Assembly (NCBI RefSeq): GCF_014490035.1
Contig: NZ_CP061008.1
Location: forward strand, 4,774,001-4,838,000
Length of the DNA stretch: 64,000 bases
From: Achromobacter xylosoxidans
GTDB taxonomy: Bacteria > Pseudomonadota > Gammaproteobacteria > Burkholderiales > Burkholderiaceae_B
Direction: 5' to 3'
Of the stretch, positions 1-8,039 are shown piece after piece (the first letter of the stretch is position 1; the number at the start of each line of letters is the position of its first letter). The translations under genes and the position numbers were made by a program. The notes beneath the pieces were generated by a model that saw nothing but the letters and a program-made list of their open reading frames with translations, had not been told where the DNA came from and did no database searches.

Positions 1-641
1 GAAGAGGAGAACGTGCCGGCCTTGATCTGGCCCGGATCTTGCAGGCGGCAAGGCGCATCGGTCACGACAAATTGTCGATGCAGGCGCTTGCGGACGCGCT
101 CAATGTGGACCGGAAGGCGCTCAACTACCATGTGAAAGATCGCCAGACTCTGCTGGCGCTCGTCGCGAAGGACACACTGACTGCGAGCTTCAGCAGCGCC
201 GACATCGCGCGCGCGCCCACATGGCAAGACGCATGCAGGACCTACGCGACCCACCTGGTCGACGCAGCCGTCGCCATGGGAAGCTTGGCGGAACACCTGC
301 GCTTTGACGATTCCGAGTTGATGAGCTGGAACCTGCTGCCGACCGAGGAATTGCTCGAACAGCTGAATCGGGCGGGCTTCAGCGAAGCCGCCTCGGTGCG
401 CTTGGCCGTGCTGCTTGCCGCCCTCTGCGTTGGCCATGTGAAGGATATTTGGCAAGCCAGGTCGGCGGTTGAGCGCACCAGACCTCGCCAGTTGCAGAAA
501 TGGCTGGACTCGGTCGATGGAAAGTCTTATTCACGGCTACGCCAGGCCGTCGCGCTGGGAATCGACACCTACGGGCCTGAGCAACTCGATTTCTCACTCA
601 GGGTTTTTATAGCGGGCGCCGAAGCACACCTTGCTTCTTAG
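1..641 (+). CDS. TetR/AcrR-family transcriptional regulator, 5' end cut by the window
   Basis: The frame is open to the first base, so the true start lies upstream; a TTG at 39 is only the first possible start inside the window. The visible N-terminal part reads as a TetR helix-turn-helix: an 'RAGLDLARILQAAR' helix, then 'LSMQALADALNVDRKALNYHV' as the recognition region. The remaining about 150 residues are helical, as expected of a TetR ligand-binding domain, and the length is near the usual 190-220. Such proteins repress a nearby gene and release it when a small molecule binds. The target is probably outside the window to the left, because the next gene is on the other strand behind a shared hairpin. 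Family assignment is good; ligand unknown. Confidence 0.8.
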   Translation, partial: RGERAGLDLARILQAARRIGHDKLSMQALADALNVDRKALNYHVKDRQTLLALVAKDTLTASFSSADIARAPTWQDACRTYATHLVDAAVAMGSLAEHLRFDDSELMSWNLLPTEELLEQLNRAGFSEAASVRLAVLLAALCVGHVKDIWQARSAVERTRPRQLQKWLDSVDGKSYSRLRQAVALGIDTYGPEQLDFSLRVFIAGAEAHLAS

Positions 642-655
642 CGCCTGAACGTACA

Positions 656-692
656 AAGGCCTGAGCGGGGCGCGATCCCCGGCTCAGGCCTT
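656..692. terminator. Hairpin between the TetR gene and the entericidin gene
   Basis: Arms AAGGCCTGAGC (656-666) and GCTCAGGCCTT (682-692) pair perfectly over 11 bases with a 15-base GC-rich loop. It lies between two convergent genes. T-tracts on either side are short, so it may act as a weak bidirectional terminator. Confidence 0.6.
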
Positions 693-712
693 CTCGAACC
701 CGCCCCCGGCAA

Positions 713-844
713 TTACTTGTCGGCGGCGTTGGTAATGGCGTTGCCTGCCTTCGACATGTCCTTGCCCATGCCCGCGACGGTGTTGCAACCGGCGAGCACG
801 AAGCCGAACACGACAAAGGCGGTCAGCACGATCTTGCTGCGCAT
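713..844 (-). CDS. Entericidin A/B-family small lipoprotein
   Basis: This is a 43-residue protein, MRSKIVLTAFVVFGFVLAGC followed by NTVAGMGKDMSKAGNAITNA. It has a short basic start, a hydrophobic signal segment and a lipobox LAGC with the lipidated Cys at position 20. The motif CNTVxGxGKDxxxxG is typical of the entericidin family (ecnA/ecnB in E. coli), small membrane lipoproteins linked to stress and stationary-phase physiology. An AGGAG ribosome site lies about 6 bases before the ATG. A second member of the family is at 40,587-40,718. The gene stands alone between the TetR and FAH-family genes. Confidence 0.85.
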   Translation of the reverse strand: MRSKIVLTAFVVFGFVLAGCNTVAGMGKDMSKAGNAITNAADK

Positions 845-886
845 GCTGGCGCTCCTGAAGTGGTGAAAACGGATCCGGGGCGTACT

Positions 887-1582
887 TTAAACGATCTGGA
901 CGCGCAGTTCACCCAGGCCTTCGACGCCGCCGGTGATCACGTCGCCTTGCAGCACGGCGCCCACGCCTTCAGGCGTGCCGGTGAAGATGATGTCGCCGGG
1001 TTGCAGCTCGAACAGGCCGGACAGGTAGGAAATGCTTTCCGGAATGTTCCAGAGCATCTGCGAGATGTCGCTGGACTGCTTGCGCTGGCCGTTCACATCC
1101 AGCCAGATGGCGCCCTTTTCCAGGGTGCCGACGACGCTGCGCGGATGGATCGGGCCCAGCGGCGCGGACAGATCGAAGGCCTTGCCGATTTCCCAGGGAC
1201 GGCCCTGCTTCTTCATTTCGCCCTGCAGGTCGCGGCGGGTCATGTCCAGGCCCAGCGCATAGCCCCACACGCAATCATTGGCCTGTTCGACCGGGATGTC
1301 GCGGCCGCCCTTGCCCAGCACCACGACCAGTTCCATTTCGTAGTGCAGGTTGGAGGTCTTGGGCGGATACGGCATCTTGCCGGTTTCGCCGTCGGCCACG
1401 CTCAGCACGGCGTCGGCCGGCTTGCAGAAGAAGAACGGATCCTCGCGGCCGGTGAAGCCCATTTCCTTGGCGTGTTCGGCGTAATTGCGGCCGACGCAAT
1501 AGACGCGGCGCACCGGAAACAGCGCGGCGCTGCCGGCAACGGGAACCGCGACGGGCGGCTGAGGGGGCAATACGTAGTCCAT
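887..1582 (-). CDS. Fumarylacetoacetate hydrolase-family protein (fumarylpyruvate hydrolase-like)
   Basis: The 231-residue protein shows the FAH fold: 'YCVGRNYAEHAKEMG' near residue 28, the metal-binding E-x-E in 'HYEMELVVVLG' (Glu82, Glu84), Asp113 in 'GLDMTRRDLQ', and the closing 'FTGTPEGVG' motif. Enzymes of this subgroup hydrolyse the C-C bond of acylpyruvates such as fumarylpyruvate in gentisate-type ring cleavage. I chose the internal ATG at 1582; an upstream in-frame start would add 14 residues unlike the family. It may belong to the same catabolic module as the transport operon next to it, separated by a 166-base gap. Family assignment is strong; the exact substrate is inferred. Confidence 0.85.
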   Translation of the reverse strand: MDYVLPPQPPVAVPVAGSAALFPVRRVYCVGRNYAEHAKEMGFTGREDPFFFCKPADAVLSVADGETGKMPYPPKTSNLHYEMELVVVLGKGGRDIPVEQANDCVWGYALGLDMTRRDLQGEMKKQGRPWEIGKAFDLSAPLGPIHPRSVVGTLEKGAIWLDVNGQRKQSSDISQMLWNIPESISYLSGLFELQPGDIIFTGTPEGVGAVLQGDVITGGVEGLGELRVQIV

Positions 1583-1748
1583 GTTCACTCGACCTATGAA
1601 GAATACGTGGCCGGAATCCGGCAATAGAAAACAGCCAGCCCCGCGAGGCGCCCGCTACCGCGGGCGGCCTTCCCTGCGGGCGGCCAGACGATGAAAAGTC
1701 ATCCGCGAGTTTATCCCTTTCCGGGGGGCTGGGCGCGGTTCGGGCTAT

Positions 1749-2051
1749 TCAGCTGAACGTAGGAATTTCCCCGTCATACACCACCAGGCGCTCGATGAAG
1801 CCGGCCATGTAGGCCTTCATCTCCTGGTGCGCGGGCGAGACCTGGTAGCGGTCATGCGCGGGGCTGTCCGCGAAAGCCGCCACCACGGCATGGGTCAGGC
1901 CATCCGAGCGGCTGGCCTCGTTGGGCCGGAAAGAGTAGCCCGCCACGCCATCGCACTCGGCCAGGATGCGCTGGCAATAGCCCTGGACGCGGTCATGGAA
2001 ACGGCCGTCGGCGGCCTCCGACAGCTGCAGCATTACGACATGCAAGTACAT
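1749..2051 (-). CDS. Dabb-family (stress-responsive alpha/beta barrel) protein
   Basis: The 100-residue protein begins 'MYLHVVMLQL' and contains 'VAGYSFRPN' and 'HAVVAAFADSPAHDRYQVSPAH', the pattern of the Dabb ferredoxin-like barrel, in which the conserved His pairs lie near the N-terminus and middle. Dabb proteins are dimeric and include small-molecule cyclases and monooxygenase-like enzymes of catabolic operons as well as stress proteins. Its ATG overlaps the TGA of the transporter permease by one base (TGATG), so it is translationally coupled and is the last gene of the livG-livF-livHM operon. A role on the imported compound is an inference from position. Confidence 0.75.
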   Translation of the reverse strand: MYLHVVMLQLSEAADGRFHDRVQGYCQRILAECDGVAGYSFRPNEASRSDGLTHAVVAAFADSPAHDRYQVSPAHQEMKAYMAGFIERLVVYDGEIPTFS

Positions 2052-3928
2052 CAGGATTCCTTTTTCTTGCGGGTAAGCGCCAGCCAGGCCCGCGAGACCA
2101 GTCCCATGATGCCGTCGCGGAACAGGAGGACGCAGAGGACGAAGATCGCGCCCTGGACGATGAGCACCCAGGAGCCCAGCGGCGCCAGGTAGTTTTGCAG
2201 CGACACGAAGGTGAAGGCGCCGGCCAGCGGCCCGAACACCGTGCCGATGCCGCCCAGGAGCGCCATCAGCACTACTTCGCCGTTGGCATGCCAGTGCACG
2301 TCCGTCAGCGAAGCGACACCGAACACCAGCACCTTCAGGCCGCCGGCCAGCCCCGCCACCGAGGCCGACAGCGTGAACGCCATCAGCTTGTAGCGCGAAG
2401 TGGAGTAGCCCAGCGAGCGGGCGCGCTGCTCGTTGTCGCGCACCGAGCGGATTACCTCGCCGAAGGGTGAGTTCAACACGCGCAGCACGAAGGCGTAGCC
2501 CAGCGCGAACACGGCCAGCGTGAAGTAATACATGGGCATCACGCCTTCAAGATCGAAGATGCCGAACAGCTTGCCGCGCGGCACGCTTTGCAGGCCGTCC
2601 TCGCCGCCGGTGAAGCCCGCCTGGACCGCGATGAAGTAGACCAGTTGCGACAACGCCAGCGTGATCATCGCGAAGTAGATGCCCTGGCGCCGGATCGCGA
2701 CTGCGCCAAAGGCCAGGCCCAGCAGGCCGCCCGTCAGCACCCCCGCCAGCAGGCCGAGCTCGGGCGTGGCGCTCAGCAGCTTCATCACGATGCCGGTCGC
2801 GTAGGCAGCCGCGCCGAAGAACGCGGCATGGCCGAACGACAGCAGGCCCACGTAGCCCACCAGCAGGTTGAAGGCCGCGGCAAACAGCGCGAAGCACAGC
2901 ACCTTCATCAGAAAGGTCGGATAGATGAACCAGGGCGCGGCCAGGGCGGCCACGGCCAGCGCCGCCATTGCCACGCGCATGCCGCGGCGGCTCAGCTGCA
3001 CCGGCTCGCGCGTCGCTTCGGCTGCCAGCACGTTCTGCACCTGCAGGGGCTTGCCGAACAGGCCCGCGGGCTTGCACAGCAGCACCAGCACCATGATGAT
3101 GAAGATCGCCAGGTTGGCGGCCTCGGGATAGAACACCTTGGTCAGGCCTTCGATGATGCCCAGGCCGAAGCCGCTGATGATGGCGCCCATGATGGAACCC
3201 ATGCCGCCGATCACCACCACCGCGAACACCACCACCACCAGGTTGGAGCCCATCATCGGACTGACCTGGTATATCGGCGCGGCGATCACGCCCGCCACCG
3301 ACGCCAACGCCACACCCAGCGCGTAGGTCAGCGTGATGAGCAGCGGCACGTTGATGCCGAAGGAGCGCACCACCGTCGGATTCTCGGTGGCCGCGCGCAG
3401 CATGGCGCCCACGCGGGTCTTCTCGATCAGCACCCAGACGGCCAGACACAGCACCAGCGATACCGCCACCGCCCAGCCGCGGTACCAGGGCAGGAACATG
3501 AAGCCCAGGTTGACGCCGCCGGACAGCGCCTTGGGTATCGTGTAAGGCAGCCCCGATACGCCATAGGCCTGACGCAGGCCGCCTTCGATCAGCAGCGCGA
3601 TGCCGAAGGTCAGCAGCAGGCCGTACAAGTGGTCCATGCGGTAGGTGCGCGAGATCAGCAGGCGCTCGACCACGATGGCGAACACGGCCATGATGAGCGG
3701 CACCAGCACCAGGGCGGCCCAGTAGTTCACGCCCAGGTAGTTCAGCAGCATCCAGGCCAGGAACGCGCCCGCCGTGTATTGCGCGCCGTGGGCGAAGTTG
3801 ATGATGTTCAACAGGCCGAAGATCACCGCCAGCCCGATCGACAGCAGCGCGTAGAACGAACCGTTGATCAGGCCGAGCAGGAGCTGGCCGAATAGTGCCG
3901 TGGACGGCACGCCGAATATTTCGAACAC
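2051..3928 (-). CDS. Fused branched-chain amino-acid-type ABC transporter permease (LivH-LivM)
   Basis: This 625-residue membrane protein joins two permeases that are usually separate. Residues about 1-290 resemble LivH ('LLGLINGSFYALLSIGLAVIFGLLNIINFAHG', and the 'VVIGGMGSIMGAIISGFGLG' coupling loop). Residues about 315-625 resemble LivM ('NLLVGYVGLLSFGHAAFFG', 'ALLGGIGTVFGPLAGA'). Together they make the whole membrane pore of a HAAT-family importer, energised by the two ATPases encoded upstream. The family moves branched amino acids, but many members in this group of bacteria import aromatic or short organic acids. The stop overlaps the Dabb start; the LivF stop lies 13 bases upstream. Fusion seen directly; substrate not known. 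Confidence 0.9.
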   Translation of the reverse strand: MFEIFGVPSTALFGQLLLGLINGSFYALLSIGLAVIFGLLNIINFAHGAQYTAGAFLAWMLLNYLGVNYWAALVLVPLIMAVFAIVVERLLISRTYRMDHLYGLLLTFGIALLIEGGLRQAYGVSGLPYTIPKALSGGVNLGFMFLPWYRGWAVAVSLVLCLAVWVLIEKTRVGAMLRAATENPTVVRSFGINVPLLITLTYALGVALASVAGVIAAPIYQVSPMMGSNLVVVVFAVVVIGGMGSIMGAIISGFGLGIIEGLTKVFYPEAANLAIFIIMVLVLLCKPAGLFGKPLQVQNVLAAEATREPVQLSRRGMRVAMAALAVAALAAPWFIYPTFLMKVLCFALFAAAFNLLVGYVGLLSFGHAAFFGAAAYATGIVMKLLSATPELGLLAGVLTGGLLGLAFGAVAIRRQGIYFAMITLALSQLVYFIAVQAGFTGGEDGLQSVPRGKLFGIFDLEGVMPMYYFTLAVFALGYAFVLRVLNSPFGEVIRSVRDNEQRARSLGYSTSRYKLMAFTLSASVAGLAGGLKVLVFGVASLTDVHWHANGEVVLMALLGGIGTVFGPLAGAFTFVSLQNYLAPLGSWVLIVQGAIFVLCVLLFRDGIMGLVSRAWLALTRKKKES

Positions 3929-3941
3929 GTGGATTCTCCCC

Positions 3942-4634
3942 TCAGACGCCCAGGCGGCGCTTGATCCGCTCGGGATCGTTGCGCGCTTCTTCTGCCGACA
4001 GCTGGTCGACGACGCAGCCGTGCTCCATGACGTAGTGGCGGTCGGCCACCTTGGTCGCGAAACGGAAGTTCTGCTCGACCAGCACGATGGTGAAGCCCCG
4101 CTCCTTCAAGGTGCGGATGGCATGCCCGATCTGCTGCACGATGACGGGCGCCAGGCCTTCGGTGGGCTCGTCCAGCAGGATGAGCTGGGCGCCGGTGCGC
4201 AGGATGCGCGCGATCGCCAGCATCTGCTGTTCGCCGCCGGACAGGTTGCCGCCGGAACTGGCGCTGCGTTCACGCAAGTTGGGAAACAGCGTGTAGATCT
4301 CGTCCAGCGACATGCCGCCATCGGCCAGGCGCGGCGGCAGCATCAGGTTTTCGGTCACGTCCAGGCTGCGGAACACGGCCCGTTCTTCGGGGCAATACAC
4401 CACGCCCAACCGCGGAATGCGGTGTGCCGCCATGCCCACGGTCTCCTGGCCGCTCAGGCGGATGGAGCCGCGGCGCTTGTCCATGATGCCCATGATGGCG
4501 CGCAGCGTGGTCGTCTTGCCCGCGCCGTTACGGCCCAGGATGGTGACAAGCTCGCCGCGCCTGACTTCCATGTCCACGCCGTGCAGCACGTGGGATTCGC
4601 CGTACCAGGCGTTGAGGTCCTTGATAACCAGCAT
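3942..4634 (-). CDS. livF: LivF-type ABC transporter ATP-binding protein
   Basis: The 230-residue ATPase has Walker A 'GRNGAGKTTTLRA', signature 'LSGGEQQMLAIARIL', Walker B 'LILLDEPTEGLAP' and an H-loop-like region; here the switch residue region reads 'IVLVEQN'. The 'TEGLAP' after Walker B is characteristic of LivF. It pairs with the LivG protein encoded one base upstream and drives the LivHM permease encoded 13 bases downstream. The operon order is SDR, livG, livF, livHM, Dabb. Confidence 0.92.
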   Translation of the reverse strand: MLVIKDLNAWYGESHVLHGVDMEVRRGELVTILGRNGAGKTTTLRAIMGIMDKRRGSIRLSGQETVGMAAHRIPRLGVVYCPEERAVFRSLDVTENLMLPPRLADGGMSLDEIYTLFPNLRERSASSGGNLSGGEQQMLAIARILRTGAQLILLDEPTEGLAPVIVQQIGHAIRTLKERGFTIVLVEQNFRFATKVADRHYVMEHGCVVDQLSAEEARNDPERIKRRLGV

Positions 4635-4635
4635 C

Positions 4636-5397
4636 TCAGTGCGCCTCCTCGTCGGAGCCCATGTAGGCCGTGATGACGCGCTCGTCGCTGGACACGGTGG
4701 CGTAGTCGCCCTCGGCCAGCACCGCGCCGCGCGCCAGCACCGTGATGGTGTCGGACAGATCCGCCACCACCGACAGGTTGTGTTCGACCATCAGGATGCT
4801 GCGGTTGGCGGACGCGCGCCGGATCAGCGCGGCGATACGGGTCACGTCCTCCTGGCCCAGGCCCGCCATGGGCTCGTCCAGCAGCATGATTTCCGGTTCC
4901 AGCGCCAGGGTCATCGCGATTTCCAGCGCGCGCTTGCGGCCGTAAGGCAGCAGCGCCGCCGTGGTATGCGCCAGGCCGGAGAGGCCGACCGCGTCCAGCA
5001 GTTCCATGGCGCGGCCGTTCAGGCGGTCGATGCTGCTGCGGCTGCGCCAGAAGCGCCAGCCGTCGCCGTGCTGGCGCATCAGCGCCACGCGCATGTTCTG
5101 CAGCGCCGTCAGGCCCAGGAACACGGCGGATATCTGGAACGAGCGGACGATGCCCAGGCGCGCGATCTGCTCGGGCGCCAGCGCCGTGATGTCGCGGCCG
5201 CGGTAATGGATGACGCCCGCGTCGGGCGTGAGGAACTTGGTCAGCAAGTTGAAGCAGGTGGTTTTGCCTGCGCCATTGGGGCCGATCAAGGCATGGATGG
5301 AGCCTTCGCGCAGGGACAAGGACACGCCGTCGACGGCATTGAAGCCGCCGAACCGCTTGACCAATCCCTGCGCGGACAGGACCGCTGGGGTGTTCAT
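4636..5397 (-). CDS. livG: LivG-type ABC transporter ATP-binding protein
   Basis: The 253-residue ATPase carries Walker A 'GPNGAGKTTCFN', a signature region around 'LPYGRKRALEIAMTLALEPEI' (degenerate, as in many LivG proteins), Walker B 'IMLLDEPMAGL' and 'ILMVEHN' at the switch. I chose the ATG at 5397; the open frame runs upstream through the SDR gene but that part has no family resemblance. It lies 10 bases after the SDR stop and one base before livF, so the genes are one transcript. It forms the ATPase pair of the importer with LivF. Confidence 0.92.
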   Translation of the reverse strand: MNTPAVLSAQGLVKRFGGFNAVDGVSLSLREGSIHALIGPNGAGKTTCFNLLTKFLTPDAGVIHYRGRDITALAPEQIARLGIVRSFQISAVFLGLTALQNMRVALMRQHGDGWRFWRSRSSIDRLNGRAMELLDAVGLSGLAHTTAALLPYGRKRALEIAMTLALEPEIMLLDEPMAGLGQEDVTRIAALIRRASANRSILMVEHNLSVVADLSDTITVLARGAVLAEGDYATVSSDERVITAYMGSDEEAH

Positions 5398-5407
5398 GGG
5401 CGCGCTC

Positions 5408-6187
5408 CTACATGCGGGCCAGCAGGCCGCCGTCGATCGCCAGGACGTGTCCGTTGACGAACGAAGCGCCCGGCGAGGCCAGGTAGACCACGGCAGGCGC
5501 GATATCTTCCGGCGCGGCCCAGCGGCCAGTCGGCACCGCCGTGGCCAGGAAGGACTGGAACTGCGGATTGTCCTGCAGCCCCTGCGTGAAATCGGTGCGC
5601 ACGAAGCCGGGCGCCAGCGCATTGCAGGTGATGCCGCTGGCGCCGTATTCGACCGCCAGCGCGCGGGTGAAGGCAGCGATGGCGCCCTTGGCGGTGGCGT
5701 AGGCGGCGATATTGGGCATGGTGGCCTGCCCCGCCACGGACGACATCAGCACGATGCGGCCGAAGCCGCGCTTGCCCATGCCGGGCAGCACGGCCCGCGC
5801 GCAGTGGAAGGCGCCGTTGACGTGCACGTTCTGCAAGGCCTGCCATTCGGCGGAACTCATCTCCACCACGGGCTTGCGGTTCTGGTTGCCGGCATTGCTG
5901 ACCAGCACATCAATTTCCAGCCCGGCGCTCTCCAGTTGCGCGACGGCATCGGCCACGGCTTGTTCGTCGGCGACGTCGAAAGGCGCCCCATGGGCCTTGA
6001 TGCCTTCGGCCGCCAGGCGCTCGCAGGCGGCGGCGCAGGCTTCGCCGGACAGATCGTTGATTACCACCTGGGCGCCTGCCTGCCCCAATGCCCGCGCGAT
6101 GGCGTAGCCCAGTCCCCTTGCCGCGCCCGTCACCAGCGCGACGCGCCCCGCCAGACCGAACGTGCGGTCCAGATAGTCGTGTTTCAA
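5408..6187 (-). CDS. Short-chain dehydrogenase/reductase (gluconate 5-dehydrogenase-like)
   Basis: The protein has 259 residues from a TTG start at 6187, which has an AAGGAG site 6 bases upstream; the longer frame to 6283 lacks one. It shows the classical SDR set: nucleotide loop 'VTGAARGLGYAIA', 'VSNAGNQ' for the NNAG motif, and catalytic Ser in 'LMSSVAGQ' with Tyr-x-x-x-Lys in 'YATAKGA'. Such enzymes oxidise or reduce a hydroxy/keto group with NAD(P). It is the first gene of the minus-strand transporter operon and faces the cupin operon; a second SDR is at 8,036. A role in oxidising the imported substrate or an intermediate is inferred. Confidence 0.85.
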   Translation of the reverse strand: MKHDYLDRTFGLAGRVALVTGAARGLGYAIARALGQAGAQVVINDLSGEACAAACERLAAEGIKAHGAPFDVADEQAVADAVAQLESAGLEIDVLVSNAGNQNRKPVVEMSSAEWQALQNVHVNGAFHCARAVLPGMGKRGFGRIVLMSSVAGQATMPNIAAYATAKGAIAAFTRALAVEYGASGITCNALAPGFVRTDFTQGLQDNPQFQSFLATAVPTGRWAAPEDIAPAVVYLASPGASFVNGHVLAIDGGLLARM

Positions 6188-6360
6188 GCTTGTCTCCTTG
6201 GTTTTATATATGCCGGATTTCTTGGCCCGGCTGTGTCGCTGCATGCTTCCGTCCGGCGAAAACATGATTGACATAAATCTCAATATACGCGACTATTTTT
6301 AAACACTCAATAACAAGATTTTTTCTTTATCTCTCATAAAGAGTTCTGGTAGGAGACATC
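6188..6360. promoter_or_regulatory. Divergent AT-rich control region of the transport/catabolism module
   Basis: This 173-base gap is strikingly AT-rich against its neighbours and lies between two operons transcribed outward. It must hold both promoters, but I cannot assign -35/-10 boxes with confidence. An inverted repeat CTTTAT-5-ATAAAG at 6325-6341 lies just before the cupin start and its AGGAG site (6351-6355). It is a candidate operator for the IclR-type regulator at 8,816. Confidence 0.55.
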
Positions 6361-6759
6361 ATGGCCCTGGAAACTCCCGGCTGCCCCGCAGCCAACGCCT
6401 TGCCGCCCCTGGCTTCACGCTTCCTCAAGGTTGCCGATCTGCCATGGAAACCGACGCAAGTGGAAGGCATAGACATGAAGGTGCTGATGCAGGACAAGGA
6501 GACCGGCTTGCTGACGGCCCTGTTCCGCTGGCAGCCCGGCACCGAGCTGCCGCTGCATGAGCACGTGGAAGTCGAACAGACCTTCGTGCTGGAAGGCTCG
6601 ATCGTCGACGCCGAAGGCGAGGTCTGCGCCGGCGACTACGTGTGGCGCCCTCGCGGCAACCGGCACGTGGCGCGCGCGCCCAACGGCGCCCTGGTGCTGA
6701 GCTTCTTCCTGAAACCCAATATGTTCATCGACGCCTACGCCGGCCAGACGCTGGAGTAA
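6361..6759 (+). CDS. Cupin-domain protein (ChrR-type cupin)
   Basis: The 132-residue protein is one cupin barrel. Motif 1 is seen as 'FRWQPGTELPLHEHVEVEQTFVLEGSI', supplying His-x-His and Glu metal ligands, and motif 2 as 'GDYVWRPRGNRHVARAP' with the later His. Cupins of this type may be dioxygenases, isomerases or sensors. It has a good ribosome site (GGTAGGAGACATC before ATG) and opens the plus-strand operon that continues with the binding protein, SDR and IclR genes. Substrate unknown. Confidence 0.8.
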   Translation: MALETPGCPAANALPPLASRFLKVADLPWKPTQVEGIDMKVLMQDKETGLLTALFRWQPGTELPLHEHVEVEQTFVLEGSIVDAEGEVCAGDYVWRPRGNRHVARAPNGALVLSFFLKPNMFIDAYAGQTLE

Positions 6760-6827
6760 GCGGCCCCGGCGCGACCGTCCGGCACAGGATGGCGCGCACA
6801 GAAACTAGCCCCCGAGGAGACATACCC

Positions 6828-8039
6828 ATGAAGACCCGTTTGAAGAACAGCCTGGCCGCGTGCGTGCTGGGCGCCCTGTCCGTATCCGCCCAGGCCCAGG
6901 TGTCCGATGACGTCGTGAAGATCGGCGTGCTGGGCGACCAGTCCGGCATGATGGCCGACCTGTCCGGCAAGTTCGGCGTGGAAGCCGTGAAGATGGCCGT
7001 CGAGGATTTCGGCGGCACCGTGCTGGGCAAGCCCATCGAAGTGATCTCGGCCGACCACCAGAACAAGGTCGACATCGGCGTGGCGACCGCGCGCCGCTGG
7101 TACGAGAACGACAAGGTGGACCTGATCCTGGACGTGCCCAACTCCGCCATCGCGCTGGCGGTGCAGGACCTGACTCGCCAGATGAAGCGCGTGGTCATCT
7201 TCACCAGCGCAGGCTCCGCCGACCTGACCGGCAAGGCCTGCTCGCCCAACGGCATGCACTGGACCTACGACACCTACGCCTACGCCACCGGCGTGGCCAA
7301 CGGCGTCATGGAAGACGGCGGCAAGAGCTGGTACTTCATCACGTCCGACTACGCCTTCGGACATTCGCTGGAACGCGATGCCATGGCAGTGGTCAAGGCC
7401 AAGGGCGGCCAAGTCGTGGGCAGCGTGCGCCACCCCATCGCCAGCGCGGACTTCTCCTCGTTCCTGTTGCAGGCGCAGGCGTCGAAGGCCCAGGTGATCG
7501 GCCTGGCCAACGGCAGCGGCGACACCATCAACAGCATCAAGCAGGCGTTCGAATTCGGCATCATGGGCAGCAAGCAGCGCGTGGCCGCCCTCTTCATGAG
7601 CATCGTGGACGTGCGCAGCGTGGGACTGGAATACGCGCAGGGCCTGAACCTGGTGGAACCCTTCTACTGGGACCTGGACGACAAGTCGCGGCAATGGTCC
7701 GAGCGCTACTTCAAGCGCACCGGCCGCATGCCGTCCATGGTCCAGGCCAGCAACTACAGCGCCACCATGCACTATCTGAATGCCGTCAAGGCCGCAGGCA
7801 CGGACGCTTCCGAACCGGTGCTGAAGAAGATGCATGAGACGCCCATCAACGACTTCATGACCGAGAACGGCCGCATCCGCGAGGACGGCCGCATCATGCG
7901 CGACCTCTACCTGTTCCAGGTCAAGAAGCCCTCGGAATCCAAGCGCGACTGGGACTACTACAACCTGGTGCGCAAGATTCCGGCCGAACAGGCCTTCCGT
8001 CCGCTCAAGGACGGCGCCTGCCCGCTGGTGAAATCATGA
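6828..8039 (+). CDS. Periplasmic binding protein of a branched-chain amino-acid-type ABC transporter
   Basis: The 403-residue protein starts at the ATG at 6828, preceded by GAGGAG, with a signal peptide ending near 'SVSAQAQ'. The mature part has type-1 periplasmic-binding features: 'VVKIGVLGDQSGMMADLSGKFGVEAVKMAVEDFGG', 'VDIGVATARRWYENDKVDLILD', and the late 'KPSESKRDWDYYNLVRKIPAE' seen in aromatic or organic-acid members of the family. It is almost certainly the receptor for the divergent LivGF-LivHM system, which otherwise has no binding protein. Its stop overlaps the next gene's start by 4 bases (ATGA). Confidence 0.88.
   Translation: MKTRLKNSLAACVLGALSVSAQAQVSDDVVKIGVLGDQSGMMADLSGKFGVEAVKMAVEDFGGTVLGKPIEVISADHQNKVDIGVATARRWYENDKVDLILDVPNSAIALAVQDLTRQMKRVVIFTSAGSADLTGKACSPNGMHWTYDTYAYATGVANGVMEDGGKSWYFITSDYAFGHSLERDAMAVVKAKGGQVVGSVRHPIASADFSSFLLQAQASKAQVIGLANGSGDTINSIKQAFEFGIMGSKQRVAALFMSIVDVRSVGLEYAQGLNLVEPFYWDLDDKSRQWSERYFKRTGRMPSMVQASNYSATMHYLNAVKAAGTDASEPVLKKMHETPINDFMTENGRIREDGRIMRDLYLFQVKKPSESKRDWDYYNLVRKIPAEQAFRPLKDGACPLVKS

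Noticed and set aside
2588..3895. 435-residue plus-strand frame opposite livHM
   Set aside because: Shadow of the real gene: His/Gln/Arg-rich, no motif, codon positions mirror the opposite frame. The same holds for the long antisense frames over hemX/hemY, the NRPS-like gene, metE, the TctE-like kinase, the MHS gene and dxs.
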